This document shows positions 1-9,767 of a DNA stretch of 15,025 bases, piece after piece. Under the pieces are notes generated by a model. That model was not told where the DNA came from. It made no database searches and saw only the letters and a list, made by a program, of their open reading frames with translations. The first letter of the stretch is position 1. The number at the start of each line of letters is the position of its first letter. This DNA comes from Cladosporium sp. IMV 00045 (taxonomy: Eukaryota > Ascomycota > Dothideomycetes > Cladosporiales > Cladosporiaceae). The stretch is from NCBI GenBank assembly GCA_001931905.2, contig MSJI02000078.1, positions 1 through 15,025 on the forward strand, given 5' to 3'. A program made the position numbers and the translations under genes.

Positions 1-239
1 GGAAACCCTCGTGAATCCAAGTCCAATATATATTGAACTACCACCCGCTCCTCTATTGCAGTCAAAACCTGAACGGCGGGCCGACGTTCTGCAATTGGGG
101 TTGCGCCGTTCATTCTGGTACGCAAAGTTGATTCGGGCACATTGTAGAGCTTCGCAGCAGCTCGGCGGCTTAGTTTATGAGATGTTCGGATAGCCTCGAT
201 AGCCAAGATGACTCGTGCTTCATTTGTTTGGACCTCCAT
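1..239 (-). CDS. Fot1/pogo-type transposase, N-terminal part, cut by the window edge
   Basis: Read on the minus strand, an ATG at 239-237 opens a frame with no stop to the window edge (79 codons). The translation has the layout of the N-terminus of fungal Fot1/pogo (DDE_1 superfamily) transposases: a Psq/CENP-B type helix-turn-helix containing SRRAAAKLYNVPESTLRTRM, then the link IEERVVVQYILDLDSRGF that leads into the second DNA-binding domain in this family. The N-terminal part binds the element's terminal repeats; the catalytic DDE domain should lie to the left of the window. No lesion is visible and the base composition is normal, so this copy looks younger than the RIP-mutated LTR beside it. 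Whether it is intact cannot be judged. The family call rests on recognising the sequence pattern, not on a search. Confidence 0.85.
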   Translation of the reverse strand, partial: MEVQTNEARVILAIEAIRTSHKLSRRAAAKLYNVPESTLRTRMNGATPIAERRPAVQVLTAIEERVVVQYILDLDSRGF

Positions 240-338
240 CACTTGGTGTAGAGAATTTGCGTGTTGAAGGTGAAGGGTGCTGTCGCGTCGGGAAAGTGCG
301 CGGGGTACTGGTATGCGCAGGGTACTGATGAATGACGT
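240..338 (-). repeat. Terminal/subterminal region of the Fot1-like element
   Basis: The 99 bases between the transposase start codon and a TA at 339-340 contain a direct repeat, GTGCGCGGGGTACTG (296-310) and ATGCGCAGGGTACTG (313-327), of the kind found in terminal regions of fungal pogo-type elements, where transposase binds. The sequence from 337 onward aligns with an LTR interior after RIP changes, so the element probably ends at about 338 with TA as target. The matching inverted terminal repeat should lie left of the window. Confidence 0.5.
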
Positions 339-405
339 TAGCTATAGTAGACTATATATCATTCTATCTATATCTATACTTACGTCCTAACTCTTACCTA
401 TAATA
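339..405 (+). repeat. RIP-mutated LTR, 3' part
   Basis: This stretch aligns with the last ~65 bases of the LTR at 14638-14853. Examples are GCTATAGTAGACTATAT (341-357) against GCCGTGGTAGACCGTAT, and the end CCTATAATA (397-405) against CCCGTGACA. Most differences are C-to-T or G-to-A, as RIP leaves. The 5' part is missing and appears cut off by the transposon at its left. The bases after the end (TTACTAACTTTTTCC) also resemble the internal start that follows the right-hand LTR. Confidence 0.75.
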
Positions 406-471
406 CTTACTAACTTTTTCCTTAAGAATTCCTATTTTTCTAATACTATTTTTAATATAGACGAGACTAGG
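406..471 (+). other. Remnant of retroelement internal sequence between two partial LTRs
   Basis: These 66 AT-rich bases lie between the end of one LTR copy and the start of the next in the same orientation. The first ~20 resemble, after RIP changes, the bases following the LTR at 14854. The simplest reading is an LTR retrotransposon that lost nearly all of its interior. There is no coding content. Confidence 0.4.
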
Positions 472-596
472 TATTACAGGCCTAGACTATAACATGCCTA
501 TAGTATTGCTATTTATAGGATAGTAGGTAAGCCGAGGATTAGCTTTACCTGCGAATTCTTATTCTAAACCTCATTTATAGCTCTTCGAGCTAGAAC
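472..596 (+). repeat. RIP-mutated LTR, 5' part
   Basis: Starting at TATTACAGG (472-480, against TGTCACGGG at 14638), the sequence follows the first ~120 bases of the right-hand LTR almost without gaps. Differences are mostly C-to-T and G-to-A, with a few transversions. The stem-loop motif AGGTAAGCCGAGGATTAGC (against AGGTGAGCCGAGGATCGGC) and the hairpin TAGCTCTTCGAGCTA are recognisable; the latter is unchanged, which fits its lack of CpA and TpG sites. Similarity stops at about 596. Confidence 0.85.
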
Positions 597-1948
597 TATA
601 GCGTTGAGCTAATCTTGGTGAGATGTCTACCTCTGCCAGTGCGCGCAAGCCTCGACCCTGGCATAACAGCAAATTCATGATATCGCAGGTATCGGAGAAT
701 TCATCCCCACATGCGAAGACGTCGCTTCACAGCGAAATCAGTCAGAAACGTGATGAGTAATGCCATATGCTCGTACAGAGGCCCCACGCGACATCTGCAT
801 TGTTGTCGCTAACGCCCCGAACGGCCACCCACCTCACCCTGGGCCGGGGAAATAGCTTTTGACATCACACGACCGAACCTGCATGCACCGCACTCCGGCA
901 AACAGCACGCATCTTCCTTCGCAAGAATAGTATATTGAAAAGAAGCTAACCATCGTTTCTGCTACTCAAGCCAAAACCCATACAGACTTCCCATTCTGAA
1001 GACACTTGGGGTCGATTGTCTTTACTGGCAACATGATAGACCTAACTTGTGCCTCAAATTGCTGAAGATTGCCGGACAAGAGTATCCAGACCGCTATCGA
1101 TCCGCTGAAGGTGAAAGGCAGTGGATGGCCCAGCAGTAGATAGATACACAGTTCAATCATTCTTTTCAAGCCCAATTTCAACGAAACGGAAATGCATATC
1201 TTGATTCGAGATCACAGAGTGCGACCACGAAAGAGCTGATCTGATGTCTGTGAAAACAGATTAGGGATGAACCTTCCCCTGGCCAATTCATTGAATCAAA
1301 CTCTAAGGTGGTATGTTATTGAAGGTCAAGCGTGTGCTAAGGGCGGATGCTCCGTACTGTGATGTATATAATGTACATGTAGCCCCAGAAAGGCAGTGGC
1401 GTGACGCATGCTGACAATTGCTTCAGTGATGGAATAGAATCAGAACAAAGTGAACCTCGGTCAATTACTTGGGTTCGAAAGGTAAACTGGAGGTTCGCCG
1501 CCGCAAATGGCTGTGACGTTCCAACAACGTCCGCAGCGCGCAATTTCCGCCGTTAGCCGACCGTTTATGCTATTCCGCCGCTCCGATTCCACGCCACGGA
1601 TGTCGGCAGAGCTGCCTTTCCAGAGGTGCTGACCCGTTTGTCATCAGTCATACACTTTTGTTGCTATTGCGGTCAAGCATTCCTCGCCACTAGCCTGAGT
1701 CTGAGTCTTGCAACACTCGGATCTGACTTAGCGGCTTGTTCTTACGCAAGAAGTCTTTGAATAACTGAATGGTGGCTCCAGGACACTAGCTACGTACCGG
1801 CGACAGTTCTCAAGAAAGGAAGCTTGTTGGCCTCGCAGAGTCGGTATCACCACGTCCAGCGTGGCGATTTGTATTTCATTCTGCCACCGCATCACGTAGT
1901 ATCGCAGAGAGTACGCCGATGTACGACCACTACGGGTGAAGTGTCTGT
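597..1948. other. No recognisable gene
   Basis: About 1.35 kb of mixed composition. I found no open frame with family character, no RNA gene and no repeat shared with the rest of the window. The short frames in it lack introns, motifs or plausible composition. The right part (about 1500-1948) is where the promoter and leader of the histone deacetylase relic would have been. Confidence 0.5.
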
Positions 1949-3670
1949 ATGGCTTACTCACTCGCTCCCTTGGACGATGCCGGAGCTGGCGTCAATGCGG
2001 TGCCGTCACAGCCCAAGAAGGTCGCATATCTATACGACAGCGACGTTGTGAACTATGCCTACGCAGCTGGTCACCCTATGGCGCCGCAACGAGTTCGGAT
2101 GGCTCACTCCCTAATCATGAATTATGGCTGATACAGGAAGATGGAGATATTCCGCGCGAAGCCAGCATCGACATATGAGATGACACAGTTTCACACCGAC
2201 GAGTATGTCGATTTTCATCAGTGCGTCACCCTCGACAACATGGACTGCCGTACCAAGGAGCAGAAAAAGCATAATATCGGTGATGATTGCCCGGTTTTTG
2301 ATGTGTTGGTCGAGTTCTGTGGCATCAGCGCTGGTGGCAGCATGGAAGGCGCGGCGCGACTGAATCGTGGCAAATGCGACTTTGCAGTCAATTGGTCTGG
2401 TGGATTGCATCATGCCAAGAAGGATGAAGCATATTGCTTTTGCTAAATACATGGTAGGTGCGCGCACGAGTGTTCTGAGTTGGATGACACGATATTGACG
2501 TCCGGCAGGCATCGTACTTGGTAGCATTGAACTTCATCGCTTCCATCCGCGCGTTGTCTACATTGACATCGACGTACACCATGGCGATGGCGTTGAAGAG
2601 CTTTCTATACTACCGATCGCGTCATGACGGTCTCCTTCCACAAATATGGCGATTACTTTCCTAGGACTGGAAATTTACATAACATTGGCGTCGAAAAAGA
2701 AAAGTGCCACGCTATCAATGTCCCATTATGCGACGGAATCGATGATGTCGGTCATAAAAGCATCTTCGAGCCCGTGGTCCGAAGCGTTATTGAGAACTAC
2801 CGACCTTGGTCGGTGGTGTTGCAGTACGGCGGCGATTCTCTCTCGGGATATCGGCTCGGTTTCTTCAACCTTTCGATTCGCGGACATGCTAATTACGTTG
2901 CTTTTGTGAAATCATTCGGTTTGCTAACTCTCGTTCTCGGAGGAGGCGGGTATACCATGCGCAACGTTTCTCGTACTTGGGCTTTCGAAACGGACCGACT
3001 TGTCGATATGCACATGCCTGCGAGTCTCCCGTTCACCGACTACTACGAGTATTACGGGCCAGAGTTTTAATTGGACGTCAAACCGAGCAACATGAACAAC
3101 GCCAACACCCGCGAATATATCGATCGCGTAAAAACTACTGTTCCGGTTAACATTCGTCGCACCATGTCTGTTCCTTCTTTGCAGATGCAAGAGGTTCCGC
3201 GTGGCGATGTTGGGATGTCCGAGGCGCTTGGCGAGCAGGAATCACGCCGTGACGACGAGGATGCCGACCAAGAATCGAACAAAGACCGCAGGTACATGCA
3301 GAAGTTGTTGGACAGGAGTGTAGAATGCACTCACGAGCTGAGTGAATGTGAAGATGGGGACATAAACGCGGCAAATAGCGTCAAACCGCCACATGGACGA
3401 AACGGGCGGATAAGTCACGCAGGTAGACACGAGCAGCCCGTGCTGGCGATTGGAGGCACAATTGAGACAGCGCCGCCTGATGATGCCATACATCTCGCCG
3501 ATGAAACTCAGGCTGCCGTCGAAAAGGGACAGGTTGACGTGGCACCTATGCCGGGCGAATCTAGTGCAGCAATCGCAAACTCGCAGGGTATTGTTCCTAC
3601 GGTCAGACCAGATCACGCAAGCCTTGCACAAGTCGTGCTCTTGAAGTCCAAAAGCGACGTGCACTCTTGA
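1949..3670 (+). pseudogene. RPD3: Class I histone deacetylase (Rpd3/RpdA type), decayed
   Basis: Class I deacetylases remove acetyl groups from histone lysines in Sin3-type nuclear complexes. The frame opens at ATG 1949 ([12 protein letters not shown]) and shows the family blocks in order: [124 protein letters not shown] and a [21 protein letters not shown] tail, then an acidic C-terminal extension like those of fungal RpdA. Lesions: TGA at 2129-2131 where a leucine is expected; missing bases and TAA at 2444-2446 just before a recognisable intron (2454-2508); one base lost near 2600; TAA at 3068-3070 where glutamate is expected. The paired histidines, zinc-ligand D/H/D and active-site tyrosine remain, but conserved residues such as D in SGDRLG (now Y) and several cysteines are changed. 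Base composition is normal, so RIP is not the main cause. Probably a decayed second copy; the paralogue is not in view. Confidence 0.9.
2454..2508 (+). other. Likely intron inside the deacetylase relic
   Basis: GTAGGT at 2454 and GGCAG ending at 2508 bound a 55-nt stretch that interrupts the conserved block after GLHHAKK. The deacetylase frame resumes immediately after it with [24 protein letters not shown] at about 2495-2499 can serve as branch site. The exon end before the donor (about 2443-2453) has lost several bases relative to the expected YVND motif. A spliceable intron means the copy did not arise by reverse transcription of an mRNA. Confidence 0.6.
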
Positions 3671-4291
3671 CGGATGCTAACGACGTTTGTCGTGAGCTGA
3701 TGGATCACGAGACAGAGAACCTACAGCAATCTTTCCGGCAATCCAGCCGGTGCATCTGGGCCTGACACCCGTGCTGTGACTAGGTACAGCACTGCCCATA
3801 TTCTGATCAAGGCAGAATGCCCATGGCTGAAAAAGGACAATGATCTTCTGCAGTGCTGGGAAACCGCTTGAAGAGAGAATGATGGATGAATAATGTTATA
3901 ACGCCTGACTTAAGAGAGCAAGTGACTATACATGCCAAGTCCGACGAGTTCATTTGACAGACAAAATCAAACGATACTGAAAAGGCTGTACTCCCTGTCC
4001 CTGTACATCTCCAAATCGTAACCAGGGTGTTCATCAAACGCACAAATAGGATTTCAGTGACTGTTTGGTTTGATTACCTAAGCCTGAGCGTCTTGTCTGT
4101 TTGCTTGAAGAATGGCCTCGATTTGTCTGCCTGTATCGTCTGCCAAGACATCATCCCGGTCTTGGCATCCTCCGATTCTCCCGAAAATTTTCGAACTTTG
4201 CCAAGCCATGGGACCACCCGTCTCCGCAAGACGCAGCTCAGACGTATTGGGAACGACCAACACACCACAGCATTGCGTCAGTGTACACGCG
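3671..4291. other. No recognisable gene
   Basis: About 620 bases between the deacetylase relic and the transposase start. I see no coding family or RNA gene. The Tc1/mariner-type element's left terminal repeat should lie here, but I could not find a convincing inverted match to the sequence downstream of 5700. Confidence 0.4.
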
Positions 4292-5831
4292 ATGGGTAGA
4301 GGCCCGGAAACGCCTTTGTGGAAGCGCGATTGCGCGATTGCGTACGCTTTTGGTCTAGCCATGCTGCAGACTGAGGTTGCGAAGAAGACTGGACTTGACA
4401 AGGCTGACTGTAAGAATTGTCATTCATGCCGCGAGAGCGCGCAGTTCATCCGCAGAGCTGGCGGATTTGCAACCGGCGGTCAGTGTACATACACGCAGCG
4501 GAAGGCCAAAGAGCTGCTCCCGGTGACGAGGTATCCCTTACCGTCCGCAGAGTCTCCGAGAGCACCCATTTCACCCTGTGGATGACGCAGCCAACCTCTA
4601 TCTTAGGGAAGGGGCGCAGCAGGTGTATAAAGCTTTGCAAGACCCTGAGCAGTGCGCTGCTGACCCAGACGACCAGAGAACGTACATGCGGCACCGTTCG
4701 TACAGACGTAACGAGCTCAGCGCTGCCAACATCTCGAAAATTCAGGCCTATCTGTTTGAGGTTGAACGGCTCGACCAGGCAGAGGCGATCATAATATGTT
4801 GTGATGAGAAGGCCTACCACTTTAGCGGCACACCTGATCATCACATAACCTTGCCAATCAATACGAGCTCTTACCAAAGTTGTGCGCCAACACGTTTTAA
4901 ACTCGAGCAATGGGCTGCTGCTTGTAGGGATGACTGCAATGTGAAGAGACCTTGGACTGTCTGGGAGCTTCGAGATCAGACTTCCGAGGACCTAAAGAAG
5001 CAGTTGGATGAGTGCAAGTGTAACGAACAGGCGAGGAAGATCACCGAACAACAGCGGGCTAATGCTGAAATCCACGGCACGCCAGAACATCAATACCTCG
5101 TCTGGATGAACACGCATGTCAAGATCCGACGTCTTTGGATGCGTGCCAATGCCGATGACAGTGGAGGCCCCAATAACTGGACTCCAGAGCGCCTTTTCCC
5201 TTACCAACGCTATGATCCGAAGGAAGGGACAAAGAGTCTAAACTTTGTTTGGCATGCTTTCGAGATGTACAGGAAGCTTCTTTTCCCGTACTATCGTGAA
5301 ATCTGTAGGCACAATACGGGCAGGCGAGTGGTGATACAAGAAGACAATCATGGACCGCATCTAAAGGCTCGCCAGCTGTTGCAAACCGAGATCCAACAGC
5401 AAGGCATGATATTCGTGAATCACCCTGGCAACTCACCAGACCTAGCACCAATTGAAGGTCTACAAGGTGAGCACGAAAGAAAGCTTGCGAGTTTCATCCA
5501 CGAAGTCAGAGATGCGCAAGCTTCCACCGTGCAGAGGGCAAAAGACATTCTCAAGCAGACCTGGCAGAGTAAAGACTTTGACGAGACAGTTAGGGGCAAG
5601 GTATGTAGAGCTGCCTATAAAGAGCTTGCAAAGAGGTGCAAGATGGTTGGAGGGAGCAACCACTTCAAAGACGATGTGTGTATATCCATCCAGGTTGAGA
5701 AAGCACAATGTAGTACTGTAAGTCCGACGGGGCGTGATCCATTATACAGTGTCGTCAAGCGTCTGAGCAGAGATTTAGTATCACTTGCGTTGGGCCTCTT
5801 CTGCCTCCCAAGTCTGTCTCAAAACACATGA
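4292..5831 (+). pseudogene. Tc1/mariner-superfamily transposase, broken near its N-terminus
   Basis: Transposases of this superfamily cut and join DNA at TA sites with a D-D-E/D triad. ATG 4292 opens MGRGPETPLWKRDCAIAYAF, then a helix-turn-helix (MLQTEVAKKTGLDKA). Near 4400-4406 the reading frame must shift to continue as TVRIVIHAARARSS, and TGA at 4524-4526 interrupts it again. From about 4527 the frame is open to the stop at 5829-5831. Triad candidates: D in ICCDEKAYHFSG (codon 4803), D in VIQEDNHGPHLKAR (codon 5343) and E in NSPDLAPIEGLQGE (codon 5454). The spacing between the second D and E is 36 residues. The first two are 179 residues apart, much more than the roughly 90 usual in Tc1, with a charged insert (KKQLDECKCNEQARKITEQQ). 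Residues after about codon 5680 look non-conserved. No terminal repeats found. The lesions suggest a dead copy, although the catalytic part alone is open. Confidence 0.85.
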
Positions 5832-6383
5832 AAGCCAAGGCAATCTCGGAACGTCGAAAACTTTCGGAGAAGCGGAGGCTTCTAGACTTCCTACGGTTTT
5901 TGGTCGTTCATAACTTCGGATACTGCAGATCTCGTGCACCCAGTGCAAGAGGTGAGGCGCTCGGATGGTTGAGAGTACGCACGGTCAGTTATGCTATCAT
6001 AACAGGCGCCGGTGAAGCTGCAAACAGTCTGTCCAAGGCCGGAGACAATTGGATTTGCGCATAGCTCGGGTGGAGTAATTCTAGGGCGGAAGAAATCGCG
6101 CAGTAGAAGATCGTCGGGCCCAACGCTCGCATACACAGCAATCACAGACGAGGCCAGACGACAATAACATTGTCTGGGGCATTGCGTCAGATTCATTTCA
6201 CATGTTTCCGCACGCGCTTCCGGTGTCCCGCGCCCGCTGACGTCCTACGGTCGCTGGGCGACCGCTTGTTGCCTTTATCACACCTCACTGCTCCCAGGCC
6301 GGGCGCAAATCAAACCCGCCGCATGTCCGCAATCGTCGGCAAGTTTTCGAATCTGGTCCTTTGTGAACAATAAAGTGACTACA
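5832..6383. other. No recognisable gene; includes the leader of the glycerol kinase relic
   Basis: About 550 bases of normal composition. No coding family, RNA gene or repeat recognised. The part just upstream of 6384 would have been the 5' region of the glycerol kinase gene. Confidence 0.4.
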
Positions 6384-6400
6384 ATGCCTTGTACAGAACA

Positions 6401-6593
<193 letters not shown>

Positions 6594-7581
6594 CTGGCAC
6601 GAGCACGTCCTGACGAGATCGTTCATTCTGTCGAACGCTGCATAGAGGGCGCCCTCAAGAGCTTTGATCGAGATGGTCCCTCAAAGTACAGCATCAAAGC
6701 TATTGGCATCACCAACCAAAGAAAAACTCTTATATGCTAGGATGTCAAGACTGGCAAGGCATTGTACAACGCAATTGTATGGACCGACACCAGGACTGCG
6801 GCGCTTGCCCGTGAGCTTAGGGCCAGGCCGAGCAGCGACAAGCTGCGAAATATTTGTGGTCTTCCCATCTTTGCCTGCTCCCCGGTAGCGAAACTGCTTT
6901 GAATGCTGAGAAATGAGGGAAGGGTCCGCAAAGTCCATGAAGCTGGACATTTAGCATTAGGTACAAATGATTGCGTGGCTCGTTTACAAGCTGAAAGGAG
7001 GTCCTACCAAGAAATTTTTCGTCTCGGATCCAAGCAATGCGAGCCGGAAAATGTTCATGGACATTTACACGCTCAAGTACTGTGACCAGATGCCCGACTT
7101 CTTCTCCTACGAATTTGTCATGCGAACGTTGCACATGGCTGAGATCGTGCACTCGGCGGACCCTATATCTTTCGGGCGGATTGCGACAGGATTCCTCCAG
7201 AATCTCCGCCTTACGGGCTGTCTAGGGGACCAGTCTGCCGCACTGGTGGGTCAGAAGAGCTTTAAGCCCGGTGAAGCTAAGAACACACATGGGACCGGTT
7301 GCTTTCTGCTCTTTGATCTCGGTGAAAAGCCTGTCATATCAACGAAAGGCCTGGTAACCACTGTATCATATGAGTTCGACGGCAAGCCCATATATGCGCT
7401 TGAAGGTAGCATAGCAGTGGCAGGCTCTGGCGTGAAGTTCTTGAAAAGGGGTCCGGTCACGCCTCGCAAAAGGTCACACGATTGGCAGAATCTGTCCCAG
7501 ACAACGGAGGGTTGGTATTTGTGACTGCATTCAGCGGCTTGTTCGCACTTTACTGGATTGATAATACCCAAGACACCATAT

Positions 7582-7632
7582 GTAAGTGCCTCAGCAAGGG
7601 TATCAGGTCCCGGATATAGCTGATGCTGTCAG
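7582..7632 (+). other. Intron 2 of the glycerol kinase relic
   Basis: GTAAGT at 7582 and GTCAG ending at 7632 enclose 51 nt with CTGAT near the acceptor. Removal joins ATA T to TC GGC, restoring the family motif around DTIFGISQ. Both splice sites remain consensus although the exons are broken. Confidence 0.8.
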
Positions 7633-8126
7633 TCGGCATATCCCAACATATCGAAAGAGGACACCTCGCCAGAGCGACACTAGAAGCCGTCTGTTTTCAA
7701 AATAAGGCGATCCTCGACGCCATGAAGAGAGACTGCGGCCATCAGCATTCACGACTCAAGGTTGACGGCGGCATGAGCAACTCTGGGCTCTGCATGCAAA
7801 TCCAGGCTGATGTTATAATAATGCCCGTGGTGCGTCCCAAAATGCGCGAAACAACTGTACTCGGCGCTGCCATCGCTGCAGGCTTAGCCGCGGATGTGTG
7901 GAAAACGTTTGATGAGATCAGAGAGGTCAACGTTGCTGAACAGACCACATTTGAGCCGCAGAAGGAAGCCAAAGCGTGCGCAAATATGTTCAAACGATGG
8001 GAGAGGGCTGTGAACATGTGCAAGGCTGGTTGGCCGAATATGAGGGAGAGAAGCAGAAAGTGCAAAAGTAAACTCCTGTAAACACATGAAACTGTAGGTA
8101 CAGCAGATTTCGTTTGAAACGCAGGA

Positions 8127-8690
8127 TTAGGTAAACCTGACGAGCGGGATATTGGTCTTTTCTACAAAGACGATATTCAGAACAAAGGTGCACAAGAACG
8201 AGAACAGGCCCTGCACGCGGTAAGGTTGAAGGCGAGACATGATATCCATACGAAAAGAGGCTGGGAAGTGGGTCCTAAACCCGAATGGCGTGGCAACTCG
8301 AGGAAGTAAGGGTTGCGAGCAGGGTTGAGGGAGGACCAGCAACACAAATAGCTGAACGGAGAGCGTCCATCTTCGCGTGATGTGCGGTGTGACTTACAAT
8401 CTCCTCCAGTACGTACTGCTTCTTGATGCCGTCGAAGTTAGGCGAAGACCGCTACCCACCATATCATGCGCTCCTGATGCGTCCCTAACGTCGGCCAACG
8501 CGTGCTGCTTCGCCTTGTTAGCTTCTTCTTCGTCAGCGGAAACATTAAACGGGTCCCTACGGCTTTGAGCGACGGTTTCATCTATGAATGAGTCTATTGG
8601 CCAGCTTTTGATATATCCCTCCTGCGACAAATCTTCAGCTTTGAGCTTTTCACGGTCGAATACGATAGAGCGTCTGGCACGGCCACACAC
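8127..8690 (-). pseudogene. Unidentified decayed coding stretch
   Basis: On the minus strand an open segment (8690-8394) reads like real protein: FDREKLKAEDLSQEGYIKSW, then DEEEANKAKQHALADVRDAS. After an apparent frameshift near 8440 it continues FDGIKKQYVLEEI, directly followed by a consensus donor GTAAGT at 8397-8392. An acceptor TTCAG ending at 8352 would allow a 46-nt intron, after which the frame stays open to a stop at 8127-8129. I do not recognise the family. The charged, helical composition and the donor exactly at the end of the readable segment favour this strand. It could be the 3' part of the same former gene as the stretch at 8945-9580, but I cannot link them. Confidence 0.3.
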
Positions 8691-8944
8691 TCACACAGTT
8701 TCCGCGCTCATAGCTGGCGCCGATAGAGTCAACGGCCCTATGACATAGCCGAGGATATGCTCGCCTCTGGGATGGCTCAAACCACCACTCCAACACGGTG
8801 TGGCCGGCCGTGAAGCTGATGCTATCATCCGGGGAGTTGACGAGCCTCTGGGACTCGGACTGCCGGCTGTGAGACTGCATCTTCACGTATTGGCTCGGCC
8901 GCCACCACGCCTAATAAGTCTCACCGACTGATATGAGCTCCGCG

Positions 8945-9580
8945 TCAATCGGCCCGTCGTCCGACGGCAGAGTGGGTGGACGACCGTGCCTCGAAACTTT
9001 TCATACGTCTTCGTCCAGAGCTCCCCGGCATGACGAAAGCCGATTCTGATCCATTTAGGCTTTCAAGCTGCCTGGAGAAAGGCCATGCGCTTGTGGAAAT
9101 ATAGCAGAGTAGTTGCAGCTCACGCAGCTGACCCGTCAATCTAGTTGTAGTACTTGTCCACATAGTGTACCAACCGTTTGCGATACACCCGGCGAACGGC
9201 CTCTTGCTTTGAGTTCTGTGGGACTGCTTCTCGGAGTGGTCGACAATGAAGTCGGTCGACTCTTGCAGCTGGTCAAGTATCACGTTATCGTCCACACAGC
9301 GCTTGGTCTTCTCTTTGGATGGTTGGAGGAACTATTCGGTCTCACGCAACAAGCGCCGTTCGGCTTGAGATACATCAAAGTCGCTGAGCTGCGGCTTGTC
9401 CTGAGCAAAGCTGGATATCGTGAACTGCAAGGCAACGGCGTTGGCGATGGTAAACCACCAGCTGTTCCAACGCTTGACGTTAGGCGAGTGGACAGTGCAT
9501 CCTTGACAAAGCCTCTTGAACGCCACATTGAGGCCGGCGATACGATTGAGAGCTACACTGTGCCCTGGAGTGGCTCTCAT
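8945..9580 (-). pseudogene. Unidentified decayed gene, interrupted by a stop
   Basis: ATG at 9580-9578 opens MRATPGHSVALNRIAGLNVA, a hydrophobic aromatic segment WNSWWFTIANAVALQFTIS, then FAQDKPQLSDFDVSQAERRL. TAG at 9334-9332 interrupts the frame; it continues in the same frame with FLQPSKEKTKR and LDQLQESTDFIVDHSEKQSH up to about 9200. Beyond that the protein character moves to another frame (KWIRIGFRHAGELWTKTYEKF near 9050-8990). The hydrophobic stretch could be a membrane segment. I do not recognise the family. The overlapping plus-strand frame (9113-9613) has no such features and is treated as a shadow. Confidence 0.4.
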
Positions 9581-9767
9581 TTTTGCAAATCAAAAATCCA
9601 CAAGCACCAGTAAAATAGAAGATCCATGCAGTGCTTGCAAACTCGGTCGGAGGCTTCCTAACGGCGAAGAGTAAAAAGACAAAGTGATTAGACATTTGAC
9701 CATTCTGATGGTACATCTTCAATATGTATATTCAAAACTGCCTAGTCCATACCTGGAGCATAGTCAG

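Noticed and set aside
4446..4910. A 154-codon minus-strand frame
   Set aside because: Antisense shadow of the transposase N-terminal region.
3937..5730. AAGTCCGACG at about 3938 and 5718 as target duplication or ends of the Tc1-like element
   Set aside because: A 10-base direct repeat without TA ends or inverted terminal repeats can arise by chance and does not sit at a sensible boundary.
6738..6902. In-frame TAG and TGA at tryptophan positions of the glycerol kinase, as possible stop-codon reassignment
   Set aside because: The same gene also has frameshifts and a duplication, and the deacetylase has stops at non-tryptophan positions; decay explains them all.
9113..9613. A 166-codon plus-strand open frame
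   Set aside because: It lies antisense to a minus-strand frame with better protein character and has no recognisable motif; it is long by chance.
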